A stretch of DNA of 22,094 nucleotides, from positions 1-22,094 of the forward strand of contig JAWLEA010000046.1 in NCBI GenBank assembly GCA_041686345.1. Direction: 5' to 3'. The notes beneath the pieces were generated by a model, which saw nothing but the letters and a program-made list of their open reading frames with translations, searched no databases and was not told the origin of the DNA. Shown piece by piece: positions 8,530 through 16,351 of this stretch (positions are counted from its first letter, which is position 1; the number at the start of each line of letters is the position of its first letter). Source of the DNA: JAQICJ01 sp041686345 (GTDB lineage: Bacteria > Myxococcota_A > Polyangia > HGW-17). Both the position numbers and the translations under genes were made by a program.

Positions 8530-9876
8530 CTATTTTTGTTTTGTGATAGCGAGTTCGGCTGCATTTACCAGTTGGTAGGCTATGGGGGAAGCAGTGAGAG
8601 CAGGATGAGTGCCTGTCTGGAAGGTTGCAATTTGATCGGCTGTCATCTTTTGTTGGATGCAGGCACTGACGGCATTGATCAATTCGCCCCCACTTTTTGC
8701 TCCACATATTTGTCCGCCGATTAATACCTGGGAGCCAGCATCAAAGATCAATTTGACTTTCATTTTTTGAGCACCGGGCATGGATCCGGGATGCCTGTTG
8801 ATAGCTTCACTTTCTCCGGTGATTATTTTAAAGCCTTTTTCTTCAGCTTCTCTGGAAGTTAATCCGGCTGTGGCAAACGTGTGTCCGCCGATAACTGTGG
8901 AGTAAACTCCCAGAACTCCCGGGTTGAATCTGGAGGTGTTGAACAAATTTGCTCCGGCAATTCTTGCTTCGGTGGTTGCTATGGAAGCGAGCATCATGTT
9001 TGAACTTTGTCCGTCAAAAAAGGAGAATTTTTCAGCACAATCACCACAGGATAAAATTGAATTGTCAGAGGTTAACATATAGCGATTTACCTTAATGGCT
9101 CCTCCTTTATTAATTTCCAGACCGGCTTCCTGAGCCAGAGTGGAGTTGGGTACTGCACCGGTACCGATAATAACCATATCGGAATCAATTTTTTTGCCAC
9201 TTCCGAGAGACACCGATTCAACCAGGTTGTCTCCTTCAAAAGATTCTATCTTTTCGTTGAGAATAAGATTTATATCCTGCTCTTGCAATTTTTCTTCGGC
9301 CAATTTACAAAGATCTTGATCATAGACAAGTTGTAAACAGCGTTCTCTCATTTCAACAATGTTTATGGTCAGATTTTTATTGCCTCTTTTGCATTCCTCA
9401 GCCATTTCAACCCCGATAAAACCACAACCGACAATGGTCAAGTTTTTGGCTTTTTTGGCTGCTGCGATAACTTTTTCCAGATAATTTACATCTTTTTTGA
9501 TGACAAAAACATTATCTTTATCACTACCTTTGATTGGAGGCATGAAAGGTTTGGAACCGGTAGCAATTATCAGTTTTTCATATTCAATTTCGTTATTATT
9601 ATCTATTTTGACGATTTTTTGATTGCGATCGATTCTGGTAACATCCCCAATAATATTGGCAACTTTATTTTTTTCCAAAATATTGTCCACAGGAATCAGA
9701 TTCTTATCTGCCGAACCAACAATACCAAAAGTATAGGGAATACCACAAGGGATAGGAACTCTGTTATTTTTGCGAATAACCCCCATTGTTTTTTCAGGAT
9801 AATGACGCCTTGCTGTTATAGCTGCAGTTAAACCGGCCGCACTTGAACCAATAATTACAATATCAAATTTTTTCAT
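8530..9876 (-). CDS. FAD/NAD(P) disulfide-reductase-family oxidoreductase (NADH oxidase / CoA-disulfide reductase type)
   Basis: 448 aa, the usual length for this family. The N-terminal FAD-binding motif is IIGSSAAG (8-15), slightly off GxGxxG. A single redox Cys44 in PIPCGIPY matches the active-site Cys of CoA-disulfide reductases, NADH oxidases and NADH:polysulfide/sulfur reductases. ATG (105-107) is the usual linker. The NAD(P) site is VGCGFIGVE (149-157), the second FAD motif is CGD (277-279), and the C-terminal dimerisation domain has HPG..PGA and THPALTASPIAY. It probably uses NAD(P)H to reduce O2 to water, or disulfide/polysulfide/CoA disulfide; the sequence alone does not decide which. 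GAGG lies upstream of ATG 9876. The gene is convergent with the 5014-8460 gene and is the last of three minus-strand genes, but has a 279-base gap before it and its own candidate promoter. Confidence 0.9.
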   Translation of the reverse strand: MKKFDIVIIGSSAAGLTAAITARRHYPEKTMGVIRKNNRVPIPCGIPYTFGIVGSADKNLIPVDNILEKNKVANIIGDVTRIDRNQKIVKIDNNNEIEYEKLIIATGSKPFMPPIKGSDKDNVFVIKKDVNYLEKVIAAAKKAKNLTIVGCGFIGVEMAEECKRGNKNLTINIVEMRERCLQLVYDQDLCKLAEEKLQEQDINLILNEKIESFEGDNLVESVSLGSGKKIDSDMVIIGTGAVPNSTLAQEAGLEINKGGAIKVNRYMLTSDNSILSCGDCAEKFSFFDGQSSNMMLASIATTEARIAGANLFNTSRFNPGVLGVYSTVIGGHTFATAGLTSREAEEKGFKIITGESEAINRHPGSMPGAQKMKVKLIFDAGSQVLIGGQICGAKSGGELINAVSACIQQKMTADQIATFQTGTHPALTASPIAYQLVNAAELAITKQK

Positions 9877-10012
9877 AAATACCTCATTCTAGTTTCAGTT
9901 AGTAAAAGTTTAAAGTTCTGTACTTGTATATGCAAATAAAACCACATTGTGAAAAATTATGTAATATATTAATAGTATTAGAATATAAAAGATATTCCTC
10001 TATATTTTAATA

Positions 10013-10041
10013 AACATATGTGCACTAAGAACCAGTGTCAA
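10013..10041 (-). promoter_or_regulatory. Candidate promoter of the FAD/NAD oxidoreductase
   Basis: On the minus strand there is a perfect TTGACA (10041-10036), a 17-base spacer and TATGTT (10018-10013, 4/6). The start would be near 10006, giving an AT-rich leader of about 130 bases. Apart from this, the 279-base gap 9877-10155 shows no convincing ORF and no clear terminator for the upstream transporter gene. Confidence 0.42.
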
Positions 10042-10155
10042 CAACTTTTCTTTCCGAGATGGGAATTGGTTATGATGCTGTGTTATTGGAGGTATATGTA
10101 AATCTATGTGGTGAAGTACACTTGGAGGGAAAATTAAGCGTTTGTGAAAATCTGA

Positions 10156-11595
10156 TCAGGTGGCAACTGATTTCTTTTCTACCCAGATAGCAAAGATGAA
10201 GGTGGCTAAAGCCGACAACAGTCCAATTCCGGCCAGGATTGTCCAGCCCAGAATCTGGTTGTCGTTTTTGACCATGATGTCATAAAAGATGAAAGCGCCA
10301 ACAGGACCGCCGATGAGACTGCCCAGAGCCATTGGCAGACTGCCATAACCCATGTAGAGTCCTTCCTGACCTTTGGGAGCCAGTTTGCCAATAAATTCAA
10401 AGCGTCTGGCGGCTTGGAAAAGCTCGCCGAAAGCAATCAGGGCGACGGTAAGGATGGCGTACAGACCACCTAGAGGAAGAGTCCCTATAACAGCTGTTCT
10501 GATATCTGTGTGAGCCAGAAGAGGAATGATATTGATCAGCATTGCACCTGAGAGGATCAGGAGTCCAACCACTATGGAGCGGACAGGTCGCATTTTGCCA
10601 AACAATTTGGTGACTACCAGCTGGAAAAGAACCACTACCAGTGGATTGGCCATAGTGTACAATTCAACCGGAGGATTATCTTCCACGAAGTGTTCAAGGT
10701 AGAGAGGAATGATGTTGTACACCTGGTGGTAGATGAACGCAAAACCGGTCATGATCAGCAAAAAGAAAACAAAGGGAAGTTGTTTCAATACTGCGAACAT
10801 GTTCAGGAAAACCTGCTTCATGCTTTTGTGCTCATGGTTGGTGTTTTCAGGCTCTTCATATTTGAAAATAACCGAGAGCAGGGCAATAATTGAAAGAACC
10901 CCTGACACCGCGAAAATAAAAGAGAGATTGGTGTTTACCCTGATAAAGTAGGAAACAGTTCGTCCTGTCAGGGAGCCCAGATTCACAATGAGATAATAGA
11001 CTCCAAACCCCAAAGCTGCCAGTTTGGGAGGAGAGAACTTTTGTACCGAGCCGGAAATACAGGGTTTGATGATACTGCCTCCGATACCGATAACGGCAAA
11101 AGCAAAAACCAGCATGGCAAAAACCAGGATAGAAGCGGTTCGGGGAAGAGATGTCCTGTTTTTGACTTTGCTTTTTCTCGCTTTTGATTCAGATTTTTTT
11201 TCTTGCAGTTGCACTGTAGTCGGGGGAGCATTTTTGACAGCTTTTTTTTCAATTTCGGCTGCAGCCTGATTTTCGGCCTGAAGGGAAGTCATTCCCGTCC
11301 ACACGGGAGTTCCAATGGTCAGATATCCGGTGGTGAGAAGCACAAAAGCCAGGGTCAAAGCTTTTTTATATCCGAAGTGATCTGCAAGAGAACCGGAAAT
11401 AATGGGGAGAAAATAGATGAAAAACCAGAGGAGACTGTTCAGGGTACTGGCCCAATAGCCGCCCATTCCGATTCTTTTGAGGTAGAGAACCAAAAAGGAG
11501 GCCATGGCATAATAAGCTCCCCTTTCAAAAAGCATGGAGAGATTGGCCGTCCAAAAAACCTGGGGGAATTTCTTAATGGATTTGATAATCTGCAT
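10156..11595 (-). CDS. POT/PTR2-like major facilitator superfamily transporter
   Basis: 479 aa, many membrane segments. Family signs: FERGAYYAM (23-31) matches the ERFxYY motif in helix 1, GSLADHFGYKKAL (68-80) the MFS loop 2-3 motif, GGSIIKPCIS (172-181) the GxxxKPCVS motif with Lys177, and YYLIVNLGSL (200-209) the FYxxIN.GSL signature of proton-coupled oligopeptide transporters. Two departures are visible. The first Glu of the ExxER proton-coupling motif is Met21. Residues ~100-150 form an inserted, highly charged Lys/Glu-rich loop between helices 3-4 and the following helix. It probably imports small peptides or related solutes, but substrate and coupling are uncertain. AAGG lies upstream of ATG 11595. 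The lipoprotein gene upstream ends 82 bases away on the same strand. Confidence 0.85.
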   Translation of the reverse strand: MQIIKSIKKFPQVFWTANLSMLFERGAYYAMASFLVLYLKRIGMGGYWASTLNSLLWFFIYFLPIISGSLADHFGYKKALTLAFVLLTTGYLTIGTPVWTGMTSLQAENQAAAEIEKKAVKNAPPTTVQLQEKKSESKARKSKVKNRTSLPRTASILVFAMLVFAFAVIGIGGSIIKPCISGSVQKFSPPKLAALGFGVYYLIVNLGSLTGRTVSYFIRVNTNLSFIFAVSGVLSIIALLSVIFKYEEPENTNHEHKSMKQVFLNMFAVLKQLPFVFFLLIMTGFAFIYHQVYNIIPLYLEHFVEDNPPVELYTMANPLVVVLFQLVVTKLFGKMRPVRSIVVGLLILSGAMLINIIPLLAHTDIRTAVIGTLPLGGLYAILTVALIAFGELFQAARRFEFIGKLAPKGQEGLYMGYGSLPMALGSLIGGPVGAFIFYDIMVKNDNQILGWTILAGIGLLSALATFIFAIWVEKKSVAT

Positions 11596-11677
11596 TATAC
11601 ACCTTCAGTTCTGTCAATTTTGGGGACAGAGGGATTATGGGAATATTGTCAAATTAAAAAATTGGAATTGTGAGGGA

Positions 11678-12631
11678 TCAGCGGCCGAAGAGTTCCAGCT
11701 CGTTTTCAAGGATTTCGGTACAGCTCATTTCGGGAGCTATTCTTACACCCATGAAGCTGGCAGGGGTGTCTTCAATGGGGCCAAGGACGGGGTTGACGTT
11801 GTCAACGACTTCTTTTTCTTCGTTGGTACAGTAGCGTTCTTCGGAGGCTCCCACCGGAATGAGTTTGCAGCCGATTGCGTATTGCTCGAGTCCCCAGTCA
11901 GCTTCTCCGAGAATAAGATCAGAGTTGGCTACCAGCCCGGAGGTGCTGGTCCAGGAGCGCATGGCCATGAAAACCTGAGTAACTTCAATACCGGGAATAT
12001 TTTGTGCATCAAGGGTTACTCCCGGTTCGCCATCTTCATCCATATCATAGATACAGGGAGATTGAAATCTTTCGACTCCTCCGTCAGGACACAGGTTATC
12101 AGCATTTTTGGGAACATTGTCGTTCATTTCGTCCTGGAGTCTGATCCCGAACAAAATTGGTGCCGGAGCGGTGCTGACTGTGGAGCAGGTTGTATCTCCG
12201 TCCTGGGTAAGAGGGACCTCTGTTTTATCGGCATTGGCAAAAAGGGAAGGGCGCAATGTCATTTTGGCGGGATTGGGTTGTCCGGGAATTTCTACGGCGG
12301 GGATTTCGAGGCGGCAAATTTCCACCAGGGCAAACATGGGATCTTCATTGACATGATATTCAATTTTGAGGAAGAGTTTTGACATGGTATCTGTTTCAAC
12401 AATTCCGGCACTATTGACATGTACATATTGGGAAACCTTGGCGGCAAATACGCCGGGACCTCCCTGCCCATTGGAAAGATCAAATGATTCACCGCAAGTC
12501 AAACCTCCATCAGGTTCGTTGTTTGAATTGTTGGTTTGACAACTGCTTTCCAAATCGGAAGCGGGATCAGGCTCACACATATAGGTGGCGAAAGCCAGAA
12601 TTATGCTGAAAATTGATTTTAAGCCGTGCAT
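11678..12631 (-). CDS. Putative Cys-rich lipoprotein of unknown function
   Basis: 317 aa from the chosen start ATG 12631, which has a near-ideal AGGAGG five bases upstream. The longer reading from 12676 lacks such a site and would put 15 extra residues before the signal peptide. The N-terminus is hydrophobic up to Cys19 (ATYMC, an atypical lipobox), then comes an acidic Asp/Glu/Ser/Asn linker (~20-40). The mature part has about ten cysteines and one DMDEDGEPG calcium-loop-like motif, in the style of myxobacterial secreted lipoproteins. I do not recognise the family. Placement upstream of the transporter with 82 bases between them allows co-transcription, but there is no other evidence for a shared role. 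Its 5' region is shared with the divergent tRNA-Lys gene. Confidence 0.78.
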   Translation of the reverse strand: MHGLKSIFSIILAFATYMCEPDPASDLESSCQTNNSNNEPDGGLTCGESFDLSNGQGGPGVFAAKVSQYVHVNSAGIVETDTMSKLFLKIEYHVNEDPMFALVEICRLEIPAVEIPGQPNPAKMTLRPSLFANADKTEVPLTQDGDTTCSTVSTAPAPILFGIRLQDEMNDNVPKNADNLCPDGGVERFQSPCIYDMDEDGEPGVTLDAQNIPGIEVTQVFMAMRSWTSTSGLVANSDLILGEADWGLEQYAIGCKLIPVGASEERYCTNEEKEVVDNVNPVLGPIEDTPASFMGVRIAPEMSCTEILENELELFGR

Positions 12632-12699
12632 GATTCCTCCTGTAAATACTTGTAACACAACTGGATTTATCCTCAATAAAAATTATTTTCATTTTTTTC

Positions 12700-12727
12700 T
12701 TGCAAATAATTCTAATCTTATTATTAA
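12700..12727 (+). promoter_or_regulatory. Candidate tRNA-Lys promoter
   Basis: TTGCAA (12700-12705), a 16-base spacer and TATTAA (12722-12727). The start would be near 12734, only a few bases before the mature tRNA 5' end, as is common for single tRNA genes. Confidence 0.4.
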
Positions 12728-12739
12728 CTGTTTCCGCTT

Positions 12740-12813
<74 letters not shown>

Positions 12814-12823
12814 CACAGTAGTC

Positions 12824-12862
12824 AAGGTCAGCAGGATTTTAATCCTGCTGACCTTTTTTTTT
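12824..12862 (+). terminator. Strong intrinsic terminator after tRNA-Lys
   Basis: AAGGTCAGCAGGATT (12824-12838) is a perfect 15-base inverted repeat of AATCCTGCTGACCTT (12841-12855). A run of nine T (12854-12862) follows. It ends the tRNA transcript 10 bases after the mature 3' end. Confidence 0.95.
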
Positions 12863-12908
12863 GGATTTTTTCCTTTACCAATCTTGCCAAGTTGACTAAT
12901 TCTTTTAC

Positions 12909-12947
12909 ATTGAATACTGCAGGTTCTTACCTTCAATTCTCTGCAGT
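12909..12947. other. Two mutually exclusive inverted repeats in the tRNA-downstream gap
   Basis: ATTGAA (12909-12914) can pair with TTCAAT (12932-12937), while ACTGCAG (12916-12922) can pair with CTGCAGT (12941-12947). The two pairings interleave, so only one stem can form at a time. The 243 bases between the tRNA terminator and the next gene hold no ORF that I can support. With the terminator-like hairpin at 13020 they could form a small RNA or a leader. Evidence is structural only. Confidence 0.25.
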
Positions 12948-13019
12948 TTCTGATCATATCAAATTAGATTGAATTTTTTTCAACATTTATCGTAACAATT
13001 ACCGGTTATATCCATTGTT

Positions 13020-13048
13020 ATGCCGAAAGATAATTTTTCGGCATTTTT
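13020..13048 (+). terminator. Terminator-like hairpin upstream of the Lys-rich secreted protein gene
   Basis: ATGCCGAAA (13020-13028) pairs perfectly with TTTCGGCAT (13036-13044), followed by TTTT. This is a good intrinsic terminator shape, yet no recognised gene ends here: the previous transcript (tRNA-Lys) has its own terminator. It may end a small RNA from 12863-13019, act as an attenuator for the gene at 13106, or be a back-up terminator. Confidence 0.6.
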
Positions 13049-13105
13049 ATTCAGGTTCTAATCTGATTATACAGAATTATTCCCTGCTTGAGGAGTCTTA
13101 TTATC

Positions 13106-13480
13106 ATGAAAAAATCTTTTCTTTCCCTGTTGGTACTTGTGGTTTCTTTTTTTGCTTTTCCCGAAGTTTCTGAAGCATGTGTTCAAAAGTTGGAACCATC
13201 TAAAAAAGTTGTAAAAAAAGGTGATAAAGTTACGGTAAAAGCATCCATCAAATGGATCCATCATCCATGTGAATTGGAGCCTGATGACCTTAATTTCAAG
13301 TTCATTGGTGTTAAAAAGCTATCCATATCCAAATGGAAAAAGAAGGGCAGAGGTAAATTTGAAGCAGTTTTAAAAATCAAAATCACCAGTTCCAAAAAAG
13401 CGGTGATCAAAATGTGGAAAGAATGTTCCCGCAGTGGCAAGCACGGAACAGAGCTCAAATTCAAATTCAAAAAAAAATAA
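13106..13480 (+). CDS. Small Lys-rich secreted protein of unknown function
   Basis: 124 aa from ATG 13106, which follows GAGGAG with a 10-base gap. An earlier in-frame TTG at 13088 overlaps that ribosome binding site and is rejected. A clear Sec signal (MKK, then a Leu/Val/Phe core, ending VSEA) would be cut before Cys25; it could also be lipidated there, although the sequence before Cys is not a good lipobox. The ~100-residue mature part is strongly basic, with three cysteines (one in HHPCELEP, one in MWKECSRSG). Alternating beta-type segments (KGDKVTVKASIKW, KFEAVLKIKI, ELKFKFKKK) suggest a single Ig-like beta-sandwich. I do not recognise the family. It is monocistronic, with a candidate leader hairpin upstream. 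Confidence 0.78.
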   Translation: MKKSFLSLLVLVVSFFAFPEVSEACVQKLEPSKKVVKKGDKVTVKASIKWIHHPCELEPDDLNFKFIGVKKLSISKWKKKGRGKFEAVLKIKITSSKKAVIKMWKECSRSGKHGTELKFKFKKK

Positions 13481-13586
13481 AATCTGTAAAAAATTCAAAG
13501 GGGGAATTATTTAGAACTATTTCCACCGGTATTTTTCTGTGTTTGTGGTAAATTTCAGATTATTATGGTAATAATATTTATATATT

Positions 13587-13752
13587 TAGTTCCCATCCCA
13601 AAAATGGATGTCATCGTCTGGCGACGGAAATTGAATTAATCTGCTTTGTCATAACTTCTTGAAATAGTAGTGGCTATATCTGCGAAGTTATTCCGCGCAT
13701 CTCAATCCAATTTCTTCCCCAGCCAAAAACACCACTTCTGGGATGGGAACTA
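13587..13752. repeat. 166-bp element with terminal inverted repeats and nested stems (MITE-like or structured RNA)
   Basis: TAGTTCCCATCCCA (13587-13600) and TGGGATGGGAACTA (13739-13752) are perfect 14-bp inverted repeats. The stem continues imperfectly inward. Inside, GAAATTG (13627-13633) pairs with CAATTTC (13708-13714), and ATAACTTC (13651-13658) with GAAGTTAT (13684-13691), enclosing ATAG/CTAT (13664-13667/13674-13677). All are in the correct nested order, so the whole element can fold into one long hairpin. TA occurs at both outer ends, which fits TA target duplication by IS630/Tc1-type elements. No ORF lies inside. It fills about half of the 318-base gap 13481-13798; the left half shows only a small ATTATTA/TAATAAT hairpin (13559-13575). 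MITE, repetitive palindromic element and structured RNA all remain possible. Confidence 0.7.
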
Positions 13753-13798
13753 GTTAAACTTGGTTTTTATTATTTTTTTAATCCGGGTATGAGTTAGA

Positions 13799-16336
13799 AT
13801 GCAAAGCAAAGATGTTTTTTTTCTCCTTTTTTCTATAGTTGTTTCCTGTTCCTTTGATAAATCAGGTCTTGAAATCCAATTGGTTGACGAATGTGCAGAG
13901 GGTACCCATGATTGTGATTCCAACGCCTTGTGCACAGACAGGGAAACCGGATATGAATGTACCTGTAAAGAAGGCTACCGCGGTGATGGCAAAATTTGTG
14001 AAGATATTAATGAATGCGAAGAAGAAGTGGTTCAGTGTCCGCAAAATTCTCATTGTTCAAATACAGATGGCGGCTATCATTGTGAGTGTGATGAAGGCTT
14101 TTACGAATACGAAGATATTTGTGTAGATATAGATGAATGTGCCGACGGAATTGACGAGTGTGACGAAATTGCTCAGTGCATCAATACTTCAGGCGGGTAT
14201 TTTTGTGAATGTCCCCTGGGTTACACCAACGAAGATAATAATTGTCTGGATATTAACGAGTGTGAGGAGGGAAATCCCTGTGGATACGGTTTTCAATGTA
14301 TAAATACCCCAGGATCGTACAATTGTCAGTGTTTCCCCGGTTTCAATCCACAAGATGGTGAATGTGTGCCAACCTCCTGTCGAGCGATAATTCTAGCCTA
14401 TCCCGAGACAGTTGACGGTACCAGAATTATTGATACAGGTACCGGCGGACAGATACCTGTTTATTGCGATATGACCTCCGACGGAAAAGTTGGATACACC
14501 ATGTTCAAGGTTGTTGACTCCAATTTAGAGGGAGATCAGGATGCCTACCGGGGAGTTTGTGCCAATTACGGCATGGAGGTGATTGTTCCCAGAACCAAAG
14601 CTCATGCTCGTTCCATCCATAACTGGAATGGTTTTTATCCCAATCTGGTAAATGTATTTCCAATTTACGATGGAGCTACCGGGTTGGAAAATTTCCAGGG
14701 AATCTGCCAGGGAAGTCCATGCAGTTTTTATCTTTCAGATACCAGGAATTCCTGTGTTCCCTCACAATTCGAACCAAATGGCAACAATTCCACCGCTCAT
14801 TCTTTATATTTATGGTATGATTCCGAAGATGCTTCCTGGGGTTGCCATGATGACAGTAACAACCGGGTAGAAGGGCAATATCAGGGATGGGTTATCTGTT
14901 CTACCAACGATACCCCCGAACCTTCTTCCCTCAATGATTGCCTGCAATATGTAAACAGGGATCGGGTCTGGAATAAGGGTGTCCACGGAATCAGCGGAGA
15001 GTATACAATCAGGATTGATGGAAATTCCGCTACAGCCTGGTGTGATCAAAATACAGATGGAGGCGGCTGGACCCTGGTTCTCAATTATCTGCACCAGGGC
15101 GATACCAATCCGCAATTGAACTCTCGCAGCACTCAACTTCCTCTCCGAGGTGCAGATGAACTTGGAGAAGATGAATCAGGAACAATCTACTGGGGACATG
15201 CTTCCAACCAGCTTTTTGCAAAATTGCCGGTGACAGAGGTTCGTTTTTACAGCAAAACCAATCAAAATAACAGCATTATCGATTTTTCAACAGCTGATGC
15301 CGGTTGTATTGATTATTTTTCCACAGGAACAGGAAGTTGCAGCACTCAACTCAGGGTCAACTACCATGCTTTCAAAGAACATTACGGCTATTTGCCCTGG
15401 GACATCGATACTTATGGAGTTGATCAGGGCGATGATGCCCTTGTGGCCTCTCCTTTCAGTGAGAGTGAGTCCAGAGATTGGAGTATGCGGGCTGAAGGTA
15501 ACCGCTGGCAGTCTGATTCTGTAGCTGAAGCTCAATACCATACTTTGCACCGGGTTTATGTTCGCAACAAACCGAGGAAACGCAACTGTCTGGAAATTCT
15601 CAACAGCGGCAATTCCATGGGAAGTGGTTTTTATCCTGTGGATCCCGACGGTTTCGGTGGCGAGCAGCCTTTTATTACCTGGTGTGATCAGGAAACTGCA
15701 GGTGGCGGTTGGACTCTGGTTGCTCTTTATGGCAAAAGTGGAAGCAGACCTGATAATTTCAGCGGGGATTATCCTCGTCCGGGAGCTTCTTTTTATAATA
15801 GTTACACCATGGGAACCACTATTGAAATGCAGCGTTTCTTCAACTACAGCAATAACTCCAGTGGATTTGCCAGTTTTTCTGTGGATGCTTCCCATCTCTG
15901 GCATGAATCCGACCGGGAAATATTAGCCTGGGTTGGAGGATCCACCGATAATTACATTTATGCATCCTTGCCTTCAGGTTGCAATTATTTCGATAATTCC
16001 ACCTGGTGCCAAGAGGACACCTACGGACCTTTTACAGTTTATACTGCCGACGGAAGTATTCTCACCACCAATGCCTATGCTTGCACCACAGCTCACAACT
16101 ATCCACCTTATGAAGGAGATAATTACAATGAATTCGGCCTCCATCTTCTGGACGGACTTGATAATTCAGAATCCTACCATTGCCACCAGACAACCTCAAA
16201 TCTGGGAGTCGATTCCATCGGCAGAATTTTCACTTCCTTCGAAAGCAGCGATGGCTCCTATTGGAATTCCGGGGTTACCCAACATTGGAACAACAGTGGT
16301 GATTTGTTTGTTCCCGGTGTACTTTTTATAAGGTGA
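13799..16336 (+). CDS. Lipoprotein with four EGF-like and three fibrinogen-like segments
   Basis: 845 aa. A short signal ends FSIVVSC with Cys17 as lipidation site. Residues ~29-189 are four EGF-like domains of six Cys each. Three start with DI[DN]EC and have the [ST]-x-G-[GS]-[YF]-x-C pattern of calcium-binding EGF domains. Three fibrinogen-like (FReD N-subdomain) segments follow: ~194-375 (CRAI..., IPVYCDMTSDGK), ~379-590 (CLQYVN..., GEYTIRIDG, AWCDQNTDGGGWTLV) and ~593-845 (CLEILNSG, ITWCDQETAGGGWTLV). CD...TDGGGWTL is the fibrinogen C-domain signature. In animals these modules mediate adhesion and glycan recognition, so a surface adhesin or recognition role is inferred. The ribosome binding site before ATG 13799 is weak and no promoter was found; a minimal ATG-AGT-TAG frame lies just before the start. 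The helicase gene follows 15 bases later. Confidence 0.9.
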   Translation: MQSKDVFFLLFSIVVSCSFDKSGLEIQLVDECAEGTHDCDSNALCTDRETGYECTCKEGYRGDGKICEDINECEEEVVQCPQNSHCSNTDGGYHCECDEGFYEYEDICVDIDECADGIDECDEIAQCINTSGGYFCECPLGYTNEDNNCLDINECEEGNPCGYGFQCINTPGSYNCQCFPGFNPQDGECVPTSCRAIILAYPETVDGTRIIDTGTGGQIPVYCDMTSDGKVGYTMFKVVDSNLEGDQDAYRGVCANYGMEVIVPRTKAHARSIHNWNGFYPNLVNVFPIYDGATGLENFQGICQGSPCSFYLSDTRNSCVPSQFEPNGNNSTAHSLYLWYDSEDASWGCHDDSNNRVEGQYQGWVICSTNDTPEPSSLNDCLQYVNRDRVWNKGVHGISGEYTIRIDGNSATAWCDQNTDGGGWTLVLNYLHQGDTNPQLNSRSTQLPLRGADELGEDESGTIYWGHASNQLFAKLPVTEVRFYSKTNQNNSIIDFSTADAGCIDYFSTGTGSCSTQLRVNYHAFKEHYGYLPWDIDTYGVDQGDDALVASPFSESESRDWSMRAEGNRWQSDSVAEAQYHTLHRVYVRNKPRKRNCLEILNSGNSMGSGFYPVDPDGFGGEQPFITWCDQETAGGGWTLVALYGKSGSRPDNFSGDYPRPGASFYNSYTMGTTIEMQRFFNYSNNSSGFASFSVDASHLWHESDREILAWVGGSTDNYIYASLPSGCNYFDNSTWCQEDTYGPFTVYTADGSILTTNAYACTTAHNYPPYEGDNYNEFGLHLLDGLDNSESYHCHQTTSNLGVDSIGRIFTSFESSDGSYWNSGVTQHWNNSGDLFVPGVLFIR

Positions 16337-16351
16337 GTCAATTTTAGTCAT

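Noticed and set aside
10053..10070. GAGATGGGAATTGGTTAT resembles the right end of the 166-bp element (14 of 18 bases).
   Set aside because: No matching inverted partner was found nearby, and a match of this quality is expected by chance in 22 kb.
12632..12676. Longer N-terminus for the minus-strand lipoprotein, starting at 12676.
   Set aside because: The internal ATG 12631 has a perfect AGGAGG at proper distance and starts directly at a signal peptide.
13739..13759. Right end of the inverted-repeat element is followed by GTTAAAC, which fits the GTTRRRY core of an integron attC site.
   Set aside because: The left end lacks the matching RYYYAAC core (it reads TATATTT before the repeat), there is no integrase gene or second attC-like site in the window, and the neighbouring genes are not arranged as cassettes.
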